A stretch of 64,000 nt of DNA from Shewanella baltica (GTDB lineage Bacteria; Pseudomonadota; Gammaproteobacteria; Enterobacterales; Shewanellaceae). The notes below the pieces were generated by a model. The model was not told where the DNA came from. It did no database searches and worked only from the letters and a program-made list of their open reading frames with translations. Of the stretch, positions 24,555 through 34,017 are shown in pieces (the stretch's first letter is position 1; each line of letters starts with the position of its first letter). The position numbers and the translations under genes were made by a program. The stretch is from contig NZ_UGYM01000002.1 in NCBI RefSeq assembly GCF_900456975.1, forward strand, positions 1,488,001-1,552,000, given 5' to 3'.

Positions 24555-24580
24555 AAAAAAGGCTCACGAGGAGCCTTTTG
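24555..24580 (-). terminator. Terminator after the CpdB-like gene
   Basis: On the minus strand, arms AAAAGGCTC/GAGCCTTTT close an ACGAG-type loop and are followed by a T-run, ~25 bp beyond the stop of the CpdB-like gene. Confidence 0.8.
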
Positions 24581-24604
24581 AGGTGATATTTCGGGATTGA
24601 ACGC

Positions 24605-26650
24605 TTATTTGGTTAGGTTGATGCTATAAACGGCGAAACCCAGTTCATCCTTGCTGATCTTCTTCATTTCACGTTGTTTATTGGCTTCGATAAAGGCAGC
24701 GGCTTTGTCACTGTCTTGGGTTTCGAAGCGAACGTCTAATGTGACGTTGGTCGTGATGGTTTTGAAATCCCAGTTGTAATCGGCACTTGGATTGACCATA
24801 CCTTCGTACTTACCCGTGGTTTCGTTGTACTGAGATTGCGCTGTAATATAAGCCGCTAACGCCTCACGGTTGGTATCGGGCAGTTCAAGCACGACATGGT
24901 CGCTACCCGTACCAGCAAACTTACCACCAAAGGCGCGGTAGTTATTTGAGGCGACGATAAACTCTTTCGCGGCAAATTCTTCACCTGTGATGACTTTACC
25001 GTTTTCGTCTTTATAGCTTAAATCAACGATACGGTTCGCATTGGCATTAACGACGGCGCAATCGCGGTCAAACTTACTCGGTTGAGTGACATCAATCTTG
25101 TAGGTTAAGCCATCGAGTACGTCGAAGTTATAGGTTGGATGACCATCCCAGTTGATTAACCCTTGTGGGGTGGTTTTTGCTGGGTCGATTTGATTGAACT
25201 GGTTGGCTGAGCACTCAAGCCAATCTTTCAATTCGGCGCCCGTCGCTTTGACTGCCACCATAGTGTTGGGATACAGGTACAGATCGGCGGCGTTTTTAAA
25301 GGTCAGTGGACCTTTATCGACTTGCACAAATTGATCGGCATCGCTGGTTGTACCGTGGCGACCGCCCGCTTTAAAAGGAGCAGAAGCTGACAGTACTGGC
25401 AGCCCTTTTAATGCTGCAGGTAATTTCGCTTTCACGTTAGCGATTTGCGCATCTGAAACGATTTGTACCGTTGGGTCGTCCTGCACTAAGGTAAGGAAGC
25501 TATACATGTCCGCCGCGGCGACACCGATAGGTTCATCCACAAAGGCGAGGGTACCTTGGTGCTCGGCTGCGACAGCATCGTGAATAGCAGCATCCGCTTC
25601 AACTAATGGGGCTTTATTTGCGCCATCATATATAGGTCGAGCTTGCGTTTTGGCACTAAGGACATGCCACTTGTCATCTCTACGCTCAAGTTTAAAGTCA
25701 ACCACCCCTAAGTTATCACCCCAACGACCTGGCATCACTGCGGGGACGCCGTTCAGTAGGCCTTTAGTGACATCGGTATTGGGTAAGTCGGCATACTTAG
25801 CATCTGGGAAGATAGAGTGGCTGTGGCCGAATAGAATCGCATCGATACCGTCAACATAAGTCAAAGCGTAAGTGGCGTTTTCAGCCATAGGATCGCCAGG
25901 ATTTTCCGTCGAACCAATGCCAGAGTGTGGAATGGCGATAATGATATCGGCCCCTTTGGCTTTCATTTCTGGGACATATTTTTTCGCGGTGGTAACGATA
26001 TCTTCAACCGTCACTTTTCCCGTCAGATTTTGTTTATCCCACAATAGAATTTGCGGTGGCACAAAACCAATATAACCAATGTTAATGGTTTGATTATTGC
26101 CTTCGCTGTCGATAATAATTTTTTGTTTGATGATATAAGGGGTGAATAAATGCTCACCTTTTTTAACTTCTTTCCAGCAACCATTATCGTCGGCGCAATA
26201 AACGTTTGAGTTGATATAAGGGAAATCTGCACCACTAATGGATTTATTTAAGAAATCTAAACCATAGTTAAATTCATGATTACCGATATTGCCGACTTCA
26301 TAATCTAATAGGTTCATGGCTTTATAAGCAGGGTGAACATCGCCCATTTGCAGGCCAACTTTGGCCATATAATCGCCCATAGGGCTGCCTTGCAGTAGAT
26401 CGCCGTTATCAACGAGGACGCTATTCTTGGCTTCGTTGCGTGCAGCGTGGATCAAGCTTGCAGTGCGGGCAAGACCGATTGTGGGATCGTCTTTACCACT
26501 GTAGTAGTTGAAATCCATGATATTTGTGTGCAGATCTGTGGTTTCGAGTACCCGTAAATCGGCTTGAACGACTTTGTCGTCATCAGAATTACAGGCGCTG
26601 ACACCAAGGGCGGCAGTGATCATCACTGCGAGTATTTTCTTATTTAACAT
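24605..26650 (-). CDS. cpdB: 2',3'-cyclic-nucleotide 2'-phosphodiesterase/3'-nucleotidase, lipoprotein form
   Basis: CpdB hydrolyses 2',3'-cyclic nucleotides and 3'-nucleotides outside the cytoplasm, allowing growth on nucleotides. The 681-aa protein has a lipoprotein signal with lipobox GVSAC (Cys20), unlike the soluble E. coli enzyme. The N-terminal metallophosphatase domain has ETTDLHTN (~37-44), DNGDLLQGSP (~80), GNHEFNYG (~117-124) and FGHSHS (~269-274). The C-terminal 5'-nucleotidase domain (~400-650) has SNNYRAFGG for nucleotide stacking. All metal-ligand motifs are present. It is transcribed alone and diverges from an M3 peptidase gene. Confidence 0.92.
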   Translation of the reverse strand: MLNKKILAVMITAALGVSACNSDDDKVVQADLRVLETTDLHTNIMDFNYYSGKDDPTIGLARTASLIHAARNEAKNSVLVDNGDLLQGSPMGDYMAKVGLQMGDVHPAYKAMNLLDYEVGNIGNHEFNYGLDFLNKSISGADFPYINSNVYCADDNGCWKEVKKGEHLFTPYIIKQKIIIDSEGNNQTINIGYIGFVPPQILLWDKQNLTGKVTVEDIVTTAKKYVPEMKAKGADIIIAIPHSGIGSTENPGDPMAENATYALTYVDGIDAILFGHSHSIFPDAKYADLPNTDVTKGLLNGVPAVMPGRWGDNLGVVDFKLERRDDKWHVLSAKTQARPIYDGANKAPLVEADAAIHDAVAAEHQGTLAFVDEPIGVAAADMYSFLTLVQDDPTVQIVSDAQIANVKAKLPAALKGLPVLSASAPFKAGGRHGTTSDADQFVQVDKGPLTFKNAADLYLYPNTMVAVKATGAELKDWLECSANQFNQIDPAKTTPQGLINWDGHPTYNFDVLDGLTYKIDVTQPSKFDRDCAVVNANANRIVDLSYKDENGKVITGEEFAAKEFIVASNNYRAFGGKFAGTGSDHVVLELPDTNREALAAYITAQSQYNETTGKYEGMVNPSADYNWDFKTITTNVTLDVRFETQDSDKAAAFIEANKQREMKKISKDELGFAVYSINLTK

Positions 26651-27358
26651 AGTTATCTCTATTTATATTTATTTGACCCCAACGCATGTTCCGTCAAGAG
26701 CATGCCCATCATCCCGTTAATTCAGCGTCATTTAACTGTTAGGTTAATTTGTCGCTAAGTTAACGAGCGGGAATTATAAAGACATTTGATGATCTGAATG
26801 TGACATTAATCGGAGAAAAGCTGTTTCAAATTGTGACCCAGAGTGCGTCTGCCTAAATAATGAGCCATTTGGCCTGTGTATTTGTTACATTGAGGTTTAA
26901 ATAATCACAGCAAAAAGTTTATTAAGAAGAATTAATATTTGTTATAGAAACGGTGTTTTATTTGCTTATGCTGCTTTCTATGTTGAAAATATTTGGCTTA
27001 AAAAATCCAATTGGATTGTTTTAAATAATTCTTTTTACATTGAATTTTAGCTAATCCTCATCATTTCTGCTTGCAAGCGCTTAACACTGATTGCTGCGCC
27101 TTAGGTGTAGCTAAGCGTTGGCATAGGCACATATAGACTCGAAATACACATAAAGTGATACAAATTAGCGCCGCAGTGGCGGGGTAAAACTTGGCTGAAA
27201 TGCGCGTAACTTGTTAAGGTAGTTCATCGAAATTAACGACCGTAGCAACAAGCGTTCGTTGACTCAGACTGTTTTAAACTGAAAGCCAAAATCCGTTAGC
27301 GCGCACCTTTCACCTTAAAAATACAAACGAAAGGGCTGCAACATCCAAGGGAGTTAAT
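26651..27358. other. 708-bp divergent promoter region (cpdB-like / M3 peptidase)
   Basis: AT-rich and without plausible coding frames. On the minus strand a TATAAT (around 26774) lies ~120 bp upstream of the cpdB-like gene without a convincing -35. Single TGTGA half-sites near 26796 and 26832 hint at, but do not establish, CRP binding. The M3 gene has a GGGAG ribosome-binding site at 27348. Confidence 0.5.
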
Positions 27359-29503
27359 ATGCGTAAGTCCGTTATAACCACAGCCGTGGCCGCGGCTTTG
27401 TTACTTGGCGCTTGTTCAGACAAGCCAGCCGCCAGTGCCAATGAAGCTAAAAATGCCGTAGCGACTCAAACTGCTGCTAAAGCGCAAGCAACCAATGTGT
27501 TGCTGAGCAAGAGTCCACTGCAGGATCAAGCGCCACAATTTAACCTTATCCATACTGCAGATTATGCTCCTGCCTTCGAGCAAGGCATTAAAGCCCATGA
27601 TGCTGAAATCGCTGCCATTGTGAATAACAAGCAAGCGGCCAGTTTTGACAACACCATTCTGGCGATGGAAACCTCAGGTGAATTATTAACGCGGGTGTCG
27701 CGGACCTTCTTTAATCTCGCCGGTCTGATTTCTGATGATGATTTCCAGAAAACCGAAGCTGATCTTGCACCTAAGCTATCTGCCCATCGCGATAATATTT
27801 ATCTCGATCCAACGTTATTTGCCCGTGTTGAAGCGGTATATCAACAAAAAAGCAGCTTAAATGCGGAAGATCAGCGTTTAGTTGAATACTACTATGAGCA
27901 GTTTGTTCGCGCTGGCGCGAAATTGTCGGCTGAAGATAAAGCTAAAATGCGCGACTTTAACGCCGAGCTTGCAACCTTAGCGACGGACTTTTCACAAAAC
28001 AGCTTAAAATCATTTAAAGATGATGTAATTGTTGTGACCGATAAAGCCCAGTTAGCCGGTTTATCTGACAGCGAAATCGCCACCTTAGCCGCAGCGGCCA
28101 AAGCTGCTGGAAAAGAGGGCTATTTGATTACCTTAGTGAACACGACTCGCCAACCTGTGCTTTCTAGTCTGAGCAACCGTGAACTACGCCAAAAAGTGTG
28201 GGAAACCTCGGCGCACAGAGCTGTTGCAACTAATGGCCCATTGATTGTTAAAATGGCGCAAATTCGGGCTAAAAAAGCTAACTTATTGGGATTCGATACT
28301 TGGGCATCCTATGCGGTTGCCGATCAAATGGCGAAAACCCCAGCCGCTGTGTATGAAATCCTCGACGATTTAGCACCAAAAGCCTTAGCACGTGCCAAAG
28401 TGGAAGCGGCTGATATTCAAGCTGAAATCAAAAAGGCAGGCGGTGATTTCGAGCTTCAACCTTGGGATTGGGCTTATTACGCCGACAAAGTGCGTAAAGA
28501 GAAATACGATCTCGACGAAAGCAGCATCAAGCCTTATTTCGAGTTTAATACTGTGCTGCAAGACGGGCTGTTTTTCGCGATGCATAAATTGTATGGCATC
28601 AGCTTAAAAGCGCGTACCGATTTACCCGTGTGGAATCCCGATGTCTTAGCCTTTGAAGTCTTCGATAAAGACAACAGCTCTATTGGCTTATTCTACCTTG
28701 ACCCTTATGCCCGTGAAGGCAAAGGCGGCGGCGCGTGGATGGATGAGTTCGTCACCCAAAGCGGTCTGCTTGGCACTAAGCCCGTTGTTTATAACGCGCT
28801 GAATATTCCTAAGCCAGCCGATGGCCCAACGTTAATGACCTTCGATGAAGTGACCACTATGTTCCATGAAATGGGTCATGCGGTTCACGGTTTATTCTCG
28901 CAGGTGAAATACCCAAGCGTGGCTGGCACATCAACCGCACGTGACTTTGTTGAGTTCCCATCCCAGGTTAACGAAGATTGGAATATCGACCCAGCTGTGA
29001 TTGCTAACTATGCCAAACACTACAAAACGGGTGAGCCAATTCCTAAGGCACTGCTCGATAAAATCTTAGCCTCAAATAAGTTTGGCCAAGGTTTTGATAC
29101 CGTTGAGTATCTGTCAGCTGCCTTGTTAGATATGGAATGGCACTCTATCAGCGCCGATACTCAAATTAGCGATGTAGAGAAGTTTGAACACCAAGTGTTA
29201 GCTAAACACGGCCTCGATTTTGCGCCAATACAACCGCGTTATAAATCGAGCTACTTTAGCCATGCCTTCTCCGGTGGTTATTCAGCTGGATATTACGCGT
29301 ATTTGTGGACCGAAGTGTTTGCCGCCGATGCCTTTGCCTACATGGGCGAGCATGGTGGATTGAAAGCCGATAATGGTGACAAATTCCGTAAAGAAGTCTT
29401 ATCTAAAGGTAACAGTGAAGATCTCATGCAAGATTACATTCACTTTACCGGTAAAAAACCGACAACAGATGCACTTTTAAAGCGCCGCGGTTTAGTCGAC
29501 TAA
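27359..29503 (+). CDS. dcp: M3 family metallopeptidase, Dcp-like lipoprotein
   Basis: Zinc peptidyl-dipeptidase of the thimet-oligopeptidase family, 714 aa. A lipoprotein signal (lipobox LLGAC, Cys19) and an Ala-rich linker precede the catalytic body. The HExxH zinc site is FHEMGHAVHG (~501-510), with the downstream third ligand Glu near VEFPSQVNEDW (~530-540) and the substrate-binding HAFSGGYSAGYYAYLW (~635-650). Known Dcp enzymes release C-terminal dipeptides; the lipobox suggests action in the periplasm or at the cell surface. It converges on a close paralogue at 31813-34017. Confidence 0.92.
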   Translation: MRKSVITTAVAAALLLGACSDKPAASANEAKNAVATQTAAKAQATNVLLSKSPLQDQAPQFNLIHTADYAPAFEQGIKAHDAEIAAIVNNKQAASFDNTILAMETSGELLTRVSRTFFNLAGLISDDDFQKTEADLAPKLSAHRDNIYLDPTLFARVEAVYQQKSSLNAEDQRLVEYYYEQFVRAGAKLSAEDKAKMRDFNAELATLATDFSQNSLKSFKDDVIVVTDKAQLAGLSDSEIATLAAAAKAAGKEGYLITLVNTTRQPVLSSLSNRELRQKVWETSAHRAVATNGPLIVKMAQIRAKKANLLGFDTWASYAVADQMAKTPAAVYEILDDLAPKALARAKVEAADIQAEIKKAGGDFELQPWDWAYYADKVRKEKYDLDESSIKPYFEFNTVLQDGLFFAMHKLYGISLKARTDLPVWNPDVLAFEVFDKDNSSIGLFYLDPYAREGKGGGAWMDEFVTQSGLLGTKPVVYNALNIPKPADGPTLMTFDEVTTMFHEMGHAVHGLFSQVKYPSVAGTSTARDFVEFPSQVNEDWNIDPAVIANYAKHYKTGEPIPKALLDKILASNKFGQGFDTVEYLSAALLDMEWHSISADTQISDVEKFEHQVLAKHGLDFAPIQPRYKSSYFSHAFSGGYSAGYYAYLWTEVFAADAFAYMGEHGGLKADNGDKFRKEVLSKGNSEDLMQDYIHFTGKKPTTDALLKRRGLVD

Positions 29504-29525
29504 TCGATTCGTTGTAAAAAGGCCC

Positions 29526-29561
29526 AAAGGCTTGTTAGGGAAACCTAGCAAGCCTTTTTTA
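29526..29561 (+). terminator. Terminator after the plus-strand M3 peptidase gene
   Basis: A 14-bp stem with one G-U pair (AAAGGCTTGTTAGG/CCTAGCAAGCCTTT), a GAAA tetraloop and a T-run, 22 bp after the stop. Confidence 0.92.
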
Positions 29562-29713
29562 TTGACGTCGGGGTGGATTTATTCATCATTTTTTCAAGAC
29601 AGGAAGTTAGAGGACGGGGAAATCTACCGATAACGCGCTAATCACAGTTTCAAAATAGTTTGTTGAAATGTTGGTGAAAGGCAGTCTTAAACTATTTTTT
29701 ATTGATTAAATTG

Positions 29714-30097
29714 TTATGTTTGATTGTCGCTTATAAAGTTAGCAATAGTGTCCTCCTTACGTTGACTCTCTAATAGCCACTCAACCCTCCATTCTGTTAG
29801 GCGCTCACCCGTTTTATGAATGAATTTTCCTGCTTCAGGTTCATCAATCCATTCAAGCTGTTTAACAAGTACTAAAGGCGCTTCAGAACCATCAGTTTCA
29901 TTTGAAAACTTAAGTGCTTCATTATAAGTATGAAATGCGTAATAGTAGATTTCACCATCAAATTCATCTGGAGCACCTTGCCAAGGGCGACACCAAACAC
30001 GATATTCTAGGACTTGATCATAGAAATAACCGCCGCCTGATTTTGTTTCCGCCGGATACTCTCCAACCCTATTCTCATCGACTGAATCAGGATACAT
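29714..30097 (-). CDS. Conserved small protein of unknown function, coupled to a GNAT gene
   Basis: A 127-aa soluble acidic protein, no signal peptide or helix. It shows motifs I associate with a small family often encoded next to, or annotated with, GNAT acetyltransferases: YPAETKSGGGYFYD, VLEYRVWCRP, YYYAFHTYNEAL and APLVLVKQLEWIDEP. The ATG directly abuts the stop codon of the GNAT gene, so translation is coupled. Trp/Tyr content is high. I know of no function. Confidence 0.75.
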   Translation of the reverse strand: MYPDSVDENRVGEYPAETKSGGGYFYDQVLEYRVWCRPWQGAPDEFDGEIYYYAFHTYNEALKFSNETDGSEAPLVLVKQLEWIDEPEAGKFIHKTGERLTEWRVEWLLESQRKEDTIANFISDNQT

Positions 30098-30550
30098 CTA
30101 CAATTCCTCAATGGAATATAACTTCATATGCAACAACGGATAAGGTTTACCCTGTCCATCAACGGGTGAGCGACCCGTTACTGAAAAACCAATATGCTGG
30201 TAAAAACCTAATGCTTGTTGATTCTGCTCATTAACATCCACCTTTGTGGCTCCCAGTTCTTTAATGGCATGTGTCGCTAGCATGGAACCAATCCCTTTTC
30301 CGCGCGCGTCAGGTGAGATGAACAGCATTTCAATATTGCCATCATGTATCCCGCAGAATCCGAGTATTTCTCCATTGTCATTTTTAGCGCATTTTAAGTG
30401 AACGGCATCAAAATACTGTTCGAGGATCAGCGGCTTTAATTGTTGTAGATCTTCTTCTGCTAAAAAGTCATGGGTTGCTCTCACCGAGGCTTCCCAAATA
30501 TCGAGCAGACTAAGATGATCTGCTTTTTCTACCATCTCAATATTCATCAT
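30098..30550 (-). CDS. GNAT family N-acetyltransferase (YjaB-like)
   Basis: A 150-aa acetyl-CoA-dependent acetyltransferase. It aligns by eye with E. coli YjaB along its length: SVRATHDFLAEED (~22-34), MLFISPDARGKGIGSMLATHAI (acetyl-CoA pyrophosphate loop R-G-K-G-I-G, ~73-94), VNEQNQQALGFYQHIGFSVTGRSPVD (~101-126) and GKPYPLLHM near the end. The acceptor substrate is unknown. Two ATGs are adjacent at the start. It forms a two-gene unit with the gene at 29714-30097. Confidence 0.88.
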   Translation of the reverse strand: MMNIEMVEKADHLSLLDIWEASVRATHDFLAEEDLQQLKPLILEQYFDAVHLKCAKNDNGEILGFCGIHDGNIEMLFISPDARGKGIGSMLATHAIKELGATKVDVNEQNQQALGFYQHIGFSVTGRSPVDGQGKPYPLLHMKLYSIEEL

Positions 30551-30636
30551 ATAACTCTATTGAAGATTTAATGTCGCCTAAGCGGTGAATTAAAGTGGGT
30601 TAAAATGTAAAGCGGAAACGTACCAACCTTTACGAA

Positions 30637-30696
30637 TCCGCCTTTAAAAAGGATATGATTACGGACGAGATCCGCAGTAACCTTGTCGATAATTAT
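30637..30696 (-). pseudogene. Decayed fragment of an M3 peptidase C-terminal region
   Basis: Read on the minus strand, this noncoding stretch encodes IIDKVTADLVRNHILFKGG. That closely matches IFDKATADSFRNNILSKGG in the intact M3 peptidase (bases ~31917-31976), and the DNA is also alignable with no gaps. It is nearer to this minus-strand copy than to the plus-strand paralogue. Only about 60 bases are recognisable. It lies directly beside a second remnant. Confidence 0.72.
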
Positions 30697-30733
30697 GATA
30701 GAAAAGTTATGTTTTTCAAAATTTATCTGACAT
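30697..30733 (-). pseudogene. Decayed start of a second copy of the 158-aa membrane-protein gene
   Basis: On the minus strand it begins with ATGTCAGATAAA and continues TTTTGAAAAACATAACTT. It matches the first ~37 bases of the intact gene (start at 31335) with a small deletion that introduces stops. The DNA from here to 30858 also shows weak matches to the region upstream of the intact gene (for example GTTGTT-A/G-AT and the T-x-TTTACTGT stretch), consistent with a tandem duplicate. Confidence 0.65.
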
Positions 30734-30858
30734 CGATACCTAATTACTCATCGTCACCCATTATCTTTTTTGGGTTATATTATGGCGTGTTGTTAATGTT
30801 TTCTAATGATAAACATACCTAAACTAATATCAGATAATAGAGCTTGTATTTACTGTGC

Positions 30859-31335
30859 TTACTTAAATATTCTTTTTGCTAAGCTTTGTCTAAACACGAT
30901 TGGATCCTTGCGTAGAGTTTCGTAAAAGGCAAGGAAGGTTAGATATTTAGCAGACGACATTAACCAGTTCGCTAATAACGGAAAAATAACAAAGCAGAGG
31001 AAAATCCAGGTTTTTGGGTGTTCAAGTACTAATAAAAACAGTAAGTAACAAATGAGTTGAAAATAGACGTTTATTTTATTGATTTTAACTGCTCTAGGTC
31101 TACCTCGTATAATTAATACGTTTGGTATAACAATACTCAGGGTCATGATCACTATACTTGATGCGAAAAGGATACCAAACTCTTCGTGTGTTAATTTACC
31201 GAATAGCGTTTCAATCGTAAGGAAAAGTAAAGGGCCGATAGCGCCCGCACCAAACATAAGGAACATAATTACTGCAATACCAACGACAAACACGCCAATA
31301 GATAAGTCATGTTTCTCAAAAAAATTATCTGACAT
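30859..31335 (-). CDS. Hypothetical four-helix membrane protein
   Basis: A 158-aa protein not recognised as any named family. It has four likely membrane segments (~12-38, ~54-74, ~90-106, ~109-124), a short polar N-terminus (MSDNFFEKHDL) and a basic C-terminus (KDPIVFRQSLAKRIFK). It sits between the two M3 peptidase genes and has a decayed partial second copy immediately downstream. Base composition is more AT-rich than the flanking enzymes. It is likely expressed from the 31336-31480 region. Confidence 0.6.
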   Translation of the reverse strand: MSDNFFEKHDLSIGVFVVGIAVIMFLMFGAGAIGPLLFLTIETLFGKLTHEEFGILFASSIVIMTLSIVIPNVLIIRGRPRAVKINKINVYFQLICYLLFLLVLEHPKTWIFLCFVIFPLLANWLMSSAKYLTFLAFYETLRKDPIVFRQSLAKRIFK

Positions 31336-31480
31336 AGACTCTGAATTCCTTATAGCTGACTATTGTTAGGTTGTTGATTTTTCCACCGGTGCGCCTTATT
31401 GCTAAAGCTAAAGCTGGTACTTACTGTATCTTTACATTCTCGTAATATTAATCGAATGGGATATTAGTGGCATAAAGGAA

Positions 31481-31648
31481 TCATAGGGAATATTCATAGT
31501 CTATAAAAACCACTTCGGCACCAATTGTATTTGGGGAAGCATCCAGAGCTTTGAATATTCGAGTGGTATTGAGTTCGTTCTGTAATCGCAGTGTGAGCAG
31601 TTTTTCTTTATTTGCTTGAAATGGAGAGCTTAGTAGGGCATTAGACAT
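31481..31648 (-). CDS. Possible small protein (55 aa), unknown
   Basis: A short frame starting MSNALLSSPFQANKE with GGAAATGATT upstream as a modest ribosome-binding site. Soluble, no recognised motif. An upstream in-frame extension to 31717 lacks support. It could be a genuine orphan or a chance frame in AT-rich DNA. Confidence 0.35.
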   Translation of the reverse strand: MSNALLSSPFQANKEKLLTLRLQNELNTTRIFKALDASPNTIGAEVVFIDYEYSL

Positions 31649-31812
31649 AATCATTTCCATTGATAATTTTAAAAATATCCTTATATGCGGCAACACAGTA
31701 CTAAAATATTGAGCCAATTAATAGGTTATTGTAGAAGTTGCTGAATAAAATTATAAGAAAATGGGAGCCGAAGCTCCCGTTGTTTATCTTGCCTTTGGCA
31801 AATGATTAGCGA

Positions 31813-34017
31813 TTACTCTGCCAGTAATCCACGGCTACGCAGTAGCGGCTCTATGCCAGCTTCTTTACCGCGGAAGTTTTTATACATCAGCATAGGATCA
31901 TCGCTGCCGCCTTTCGACAGGATATTGTTACGGAAGGAATCCGCAGTGGCTTTGTCGAAAATGCCGTTTTCTTTAAAGGCTTCGAAAGCATCCGCGCCTA
32001 AAATATCCGACCACAGGTAGCTGTAATAACCTGCGGAATACCCGCCCGCGAAAATATGCGAGAAGTAAGTGCTGCGATAGCGTGGGCTGATTTCTTCAAT
32101 CAGTCCCATTGCCGCTAACGAGTCTGCTTCAAACTTGGCCGCATCCTTTGGCGTGGTGTCGGTTAATGTGTGCCAATCTAAATCGAGCTTAGTTGCCGCC
32201 ATGTATTCAACGGTGGCAAAGCCTTGGTTGAACTTGCTGGCCGCTTGGATTTTCTTCACTAGCTCTTGCGGGATCACTTCGCCGGTTTTGTAGTGCTTGG
32301 CAAATTGGGCTAACACTTCTGGCTGAGTCATCCAGTTTTCATTCACTTGCGATGGGAACTCAACGTAATCGCGAGGTACGGCAGTGCCGCCCTGTGAGCG
32401 ATATTCCACGTTCGATAACATGCCGTGTAGGGCGTGGCCAAATTCGTGGAATAGGGTGCTGGCTTCATCGAAGGTCAGCAGCGCTGGCTCATTGCCCGCT
32501 GGGCGAGGGTAGTTCAATACGTTAACAATAATAGGTTTAGAATCAACGCCATTCATATTGTATTGTTTGCGGAAGGAATTCATCCAAGCGCCGCCACGTT
32601 TGCTGTCGCGGGTGAAATAGTCACCCATAAAGATGGCCATCAGCTTGCCGTCTTTATCGTAAACTTCCCAAGTACGGACTTCGGCATTGTATTTGGGTAA
32701 GTCGGTACGTTCTTTAAAGGTCAAACCGTACAAACGGTTAGCCGTGTAGAACACACCTTTTAGTGTACTGTCGAGAGAGAAATACGGGCGTGTTTGTTGC
32801 TCGTTAAAGCTGTACTTAGCGACACGAATTTTGTCAGCATAGTAATCCCAGTCCCACGCTTGCAGCTTAAATTTACCACCTTGTGCGTCAATCATGGCTT
32901 GCATATCAGCCACTTCGGTTTTGGCTTGGGCCAATGCCGCTGGCCATACTTTGTTGAGCAAGCCGTAGACGTTTTCTGGCGTTTTAGCTGTGCGTTCTTC
33001 TAACACGAAATCCGCATGGGTTTTATAGCCCATCAGTTGAGCACGTTCAGCACGCAGGGCGGCAATCTTCGCGAGGATAATCTTGTTATCGTTGGCGTTA
33101 TTGTTGTTACCGCGCTCGATATAGCCTTTGTAGAGTTTTTCACGTAACTGGCGATTATCGGCATAGGTTAAAAACGGCGTAATAGAAGGGCGAGACGTGG
33201 TAAATACCCACTTGCCTTCATGGCCACGTTTTTTGGCGGTTTCAAAGGCGGTCGCAATCACATCTGCGGGTAAACCGGCGAGATCGGCTTTGCTATCAAC
33301 CACTAATTCGAAGGCATTGGTTTCGGCCAATAGATTGTCACCAAAGGCTAAATTGAGTTTGCCGATTTCTTCGTTTAATGCGCGCAGTTTGGTTTTATCT
33401 TGTTCGCTTAAGTTAGCGCCGCCACGGGTGAAAGATTTATAGGTATCTTCCAATAATTTGGCTTGGGCCGTGCTGAGTTTTAGGCTGTCTTTCGCGTCGT
33501 GAACGGCTTTGACTTTTTGAAACAGTTTGTCATTGAGCAGGATATCGTCTTCGGCCGACGATAGCATAGGCGACACTTCTTTGGAGAGTGCTTGCAATGC
33601 TGGCGTAGTATCGGCGCCTGTCAGGTTAAAGAAGACGTTAGAAACGCGGGTCACTAGATCGCCAGAAAATTCCATGGCTTCAATGGTATTGGCGAAGGTG
33701 GGTTTGGCTTTATTATCAACAATCGCTTGAATTTGCTCGTGTTGCTGAGCTACGCCCGCTTTAAAGGCTGGGAGGAAATGCTCTGGCTTGATCTTATCAA
33801 AGGCCGGAATTTCCATAAACGTATCATAGGGTTTGAAGAATGGATTGGTCGCATTCTGACTGATAATCTGCGCTGACACGGCATTGGGCGCCGCGTTGGC
33901 TTGAACACTGGCTTCGGGTTGTTGTGTGCTACATGCGCCCAAAGTTAAGGCTAAAGCGATGGCACTTAGCGTGAGCTTAGCCGTGCGGGCTTGCGGTTTA
34001 AGGGTTAGTCCCTTCAT
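31813..34017 (-). CDS. dcp: M3 family metallopeptidase, Dcp-like lipoprotein (second paralogue)
   Basis: A 734-aa peptidyl-dipeptidase relative. The N-terminus has a basic start, a hydrophobic stretch and lipobox TLGAC (Cys29). The zinc site is FHEFGHALHG (~515-524), followed by VEFPSQVNENW and the conserved HIFAGGYSAGYYSYLW (~655-670). It shares the whole layout with the gene at 27359-29503, to which it is convergent; they look like an old duplication. Likely function is degradation of oligopeptides in the envelope. It is followed downstream by the small-gene/duplication zone. Confidence 0.92.
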   Translation of the reverse strand: MKGLTLKPQARTAKLTLSAIALALTLGACSTQQPEASVQANAAPNAVSAQIISQNATNPFFKPYDTFMEIPAFDKIKPEHFLPAFKAGVAQQHEQIQAIVDNKAKPTFANTIEAMEFSGDLVTRVSNVFFNLTGADTTPALQALSKEVSPMLSSAEDDILLNDKLFQKVKAVHDAKDSLKLSTAQAKLLEDTYKSFTRGGANLSEQDKTKLRALNEEIGKLNLAFGDNLLAETNAFELVVDSKADLAGLPADVIATAFETAKKRGHEGKWVFTTSRPSITPFLTYADNRQLREKLYKGYIERGNNNNANDNKIILAKIAALRAERAQLMGYKTHADFVLEERTAKTPENVYGLLNKVWPAALAQAKTEVADMQAMIDAQGGKFKLQAWDWDYYADKIRVAKYSFNEQQTRPYFSLDSTLKGVFYTANRLYGLTFKERTDLPKYNAEVRTWEVYDKDGKLMAIFMGDYFTRDSKRGGAWMNSFRKQYNMNGVDSKPIIVNVLNYPRPAGNEPALLTFDEASTLFHEFGHALHGMLSNVEYRSQGGTAVPRDYVEFPSQVNENWMTQPEVLAQFAKHYKTGEVIPQELVKKIQAASKFNQGFATVEYMAATKLDLDWHTLTDTTPKDAAKFEADSLAAMGLIEEISPRYRSTYFSHIFAGGYSAGYYSYLWSDILGADAFEAFKENGIFDKATADSFRNNILSKGGSDDPMLMYKNFRGKEAGIEPLLRSRGLLAE

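Larger units (their letters stand above)
30551..30858. other. Gap holding duplication remnants
   Basis: No intact gene. It contains the two fragments at 30637-30733 and, up to 30858, sequence resembling the upstream region of the neighbouring membrane-protein gene. Confidence 0.6.

Noticed and set aside
26780..26850. CRP operator upstream of the cpdB-like gene
   Set aside because: Only isolated TGTGA half-sites are present; no TGTGA-N6-TCACA dyad.
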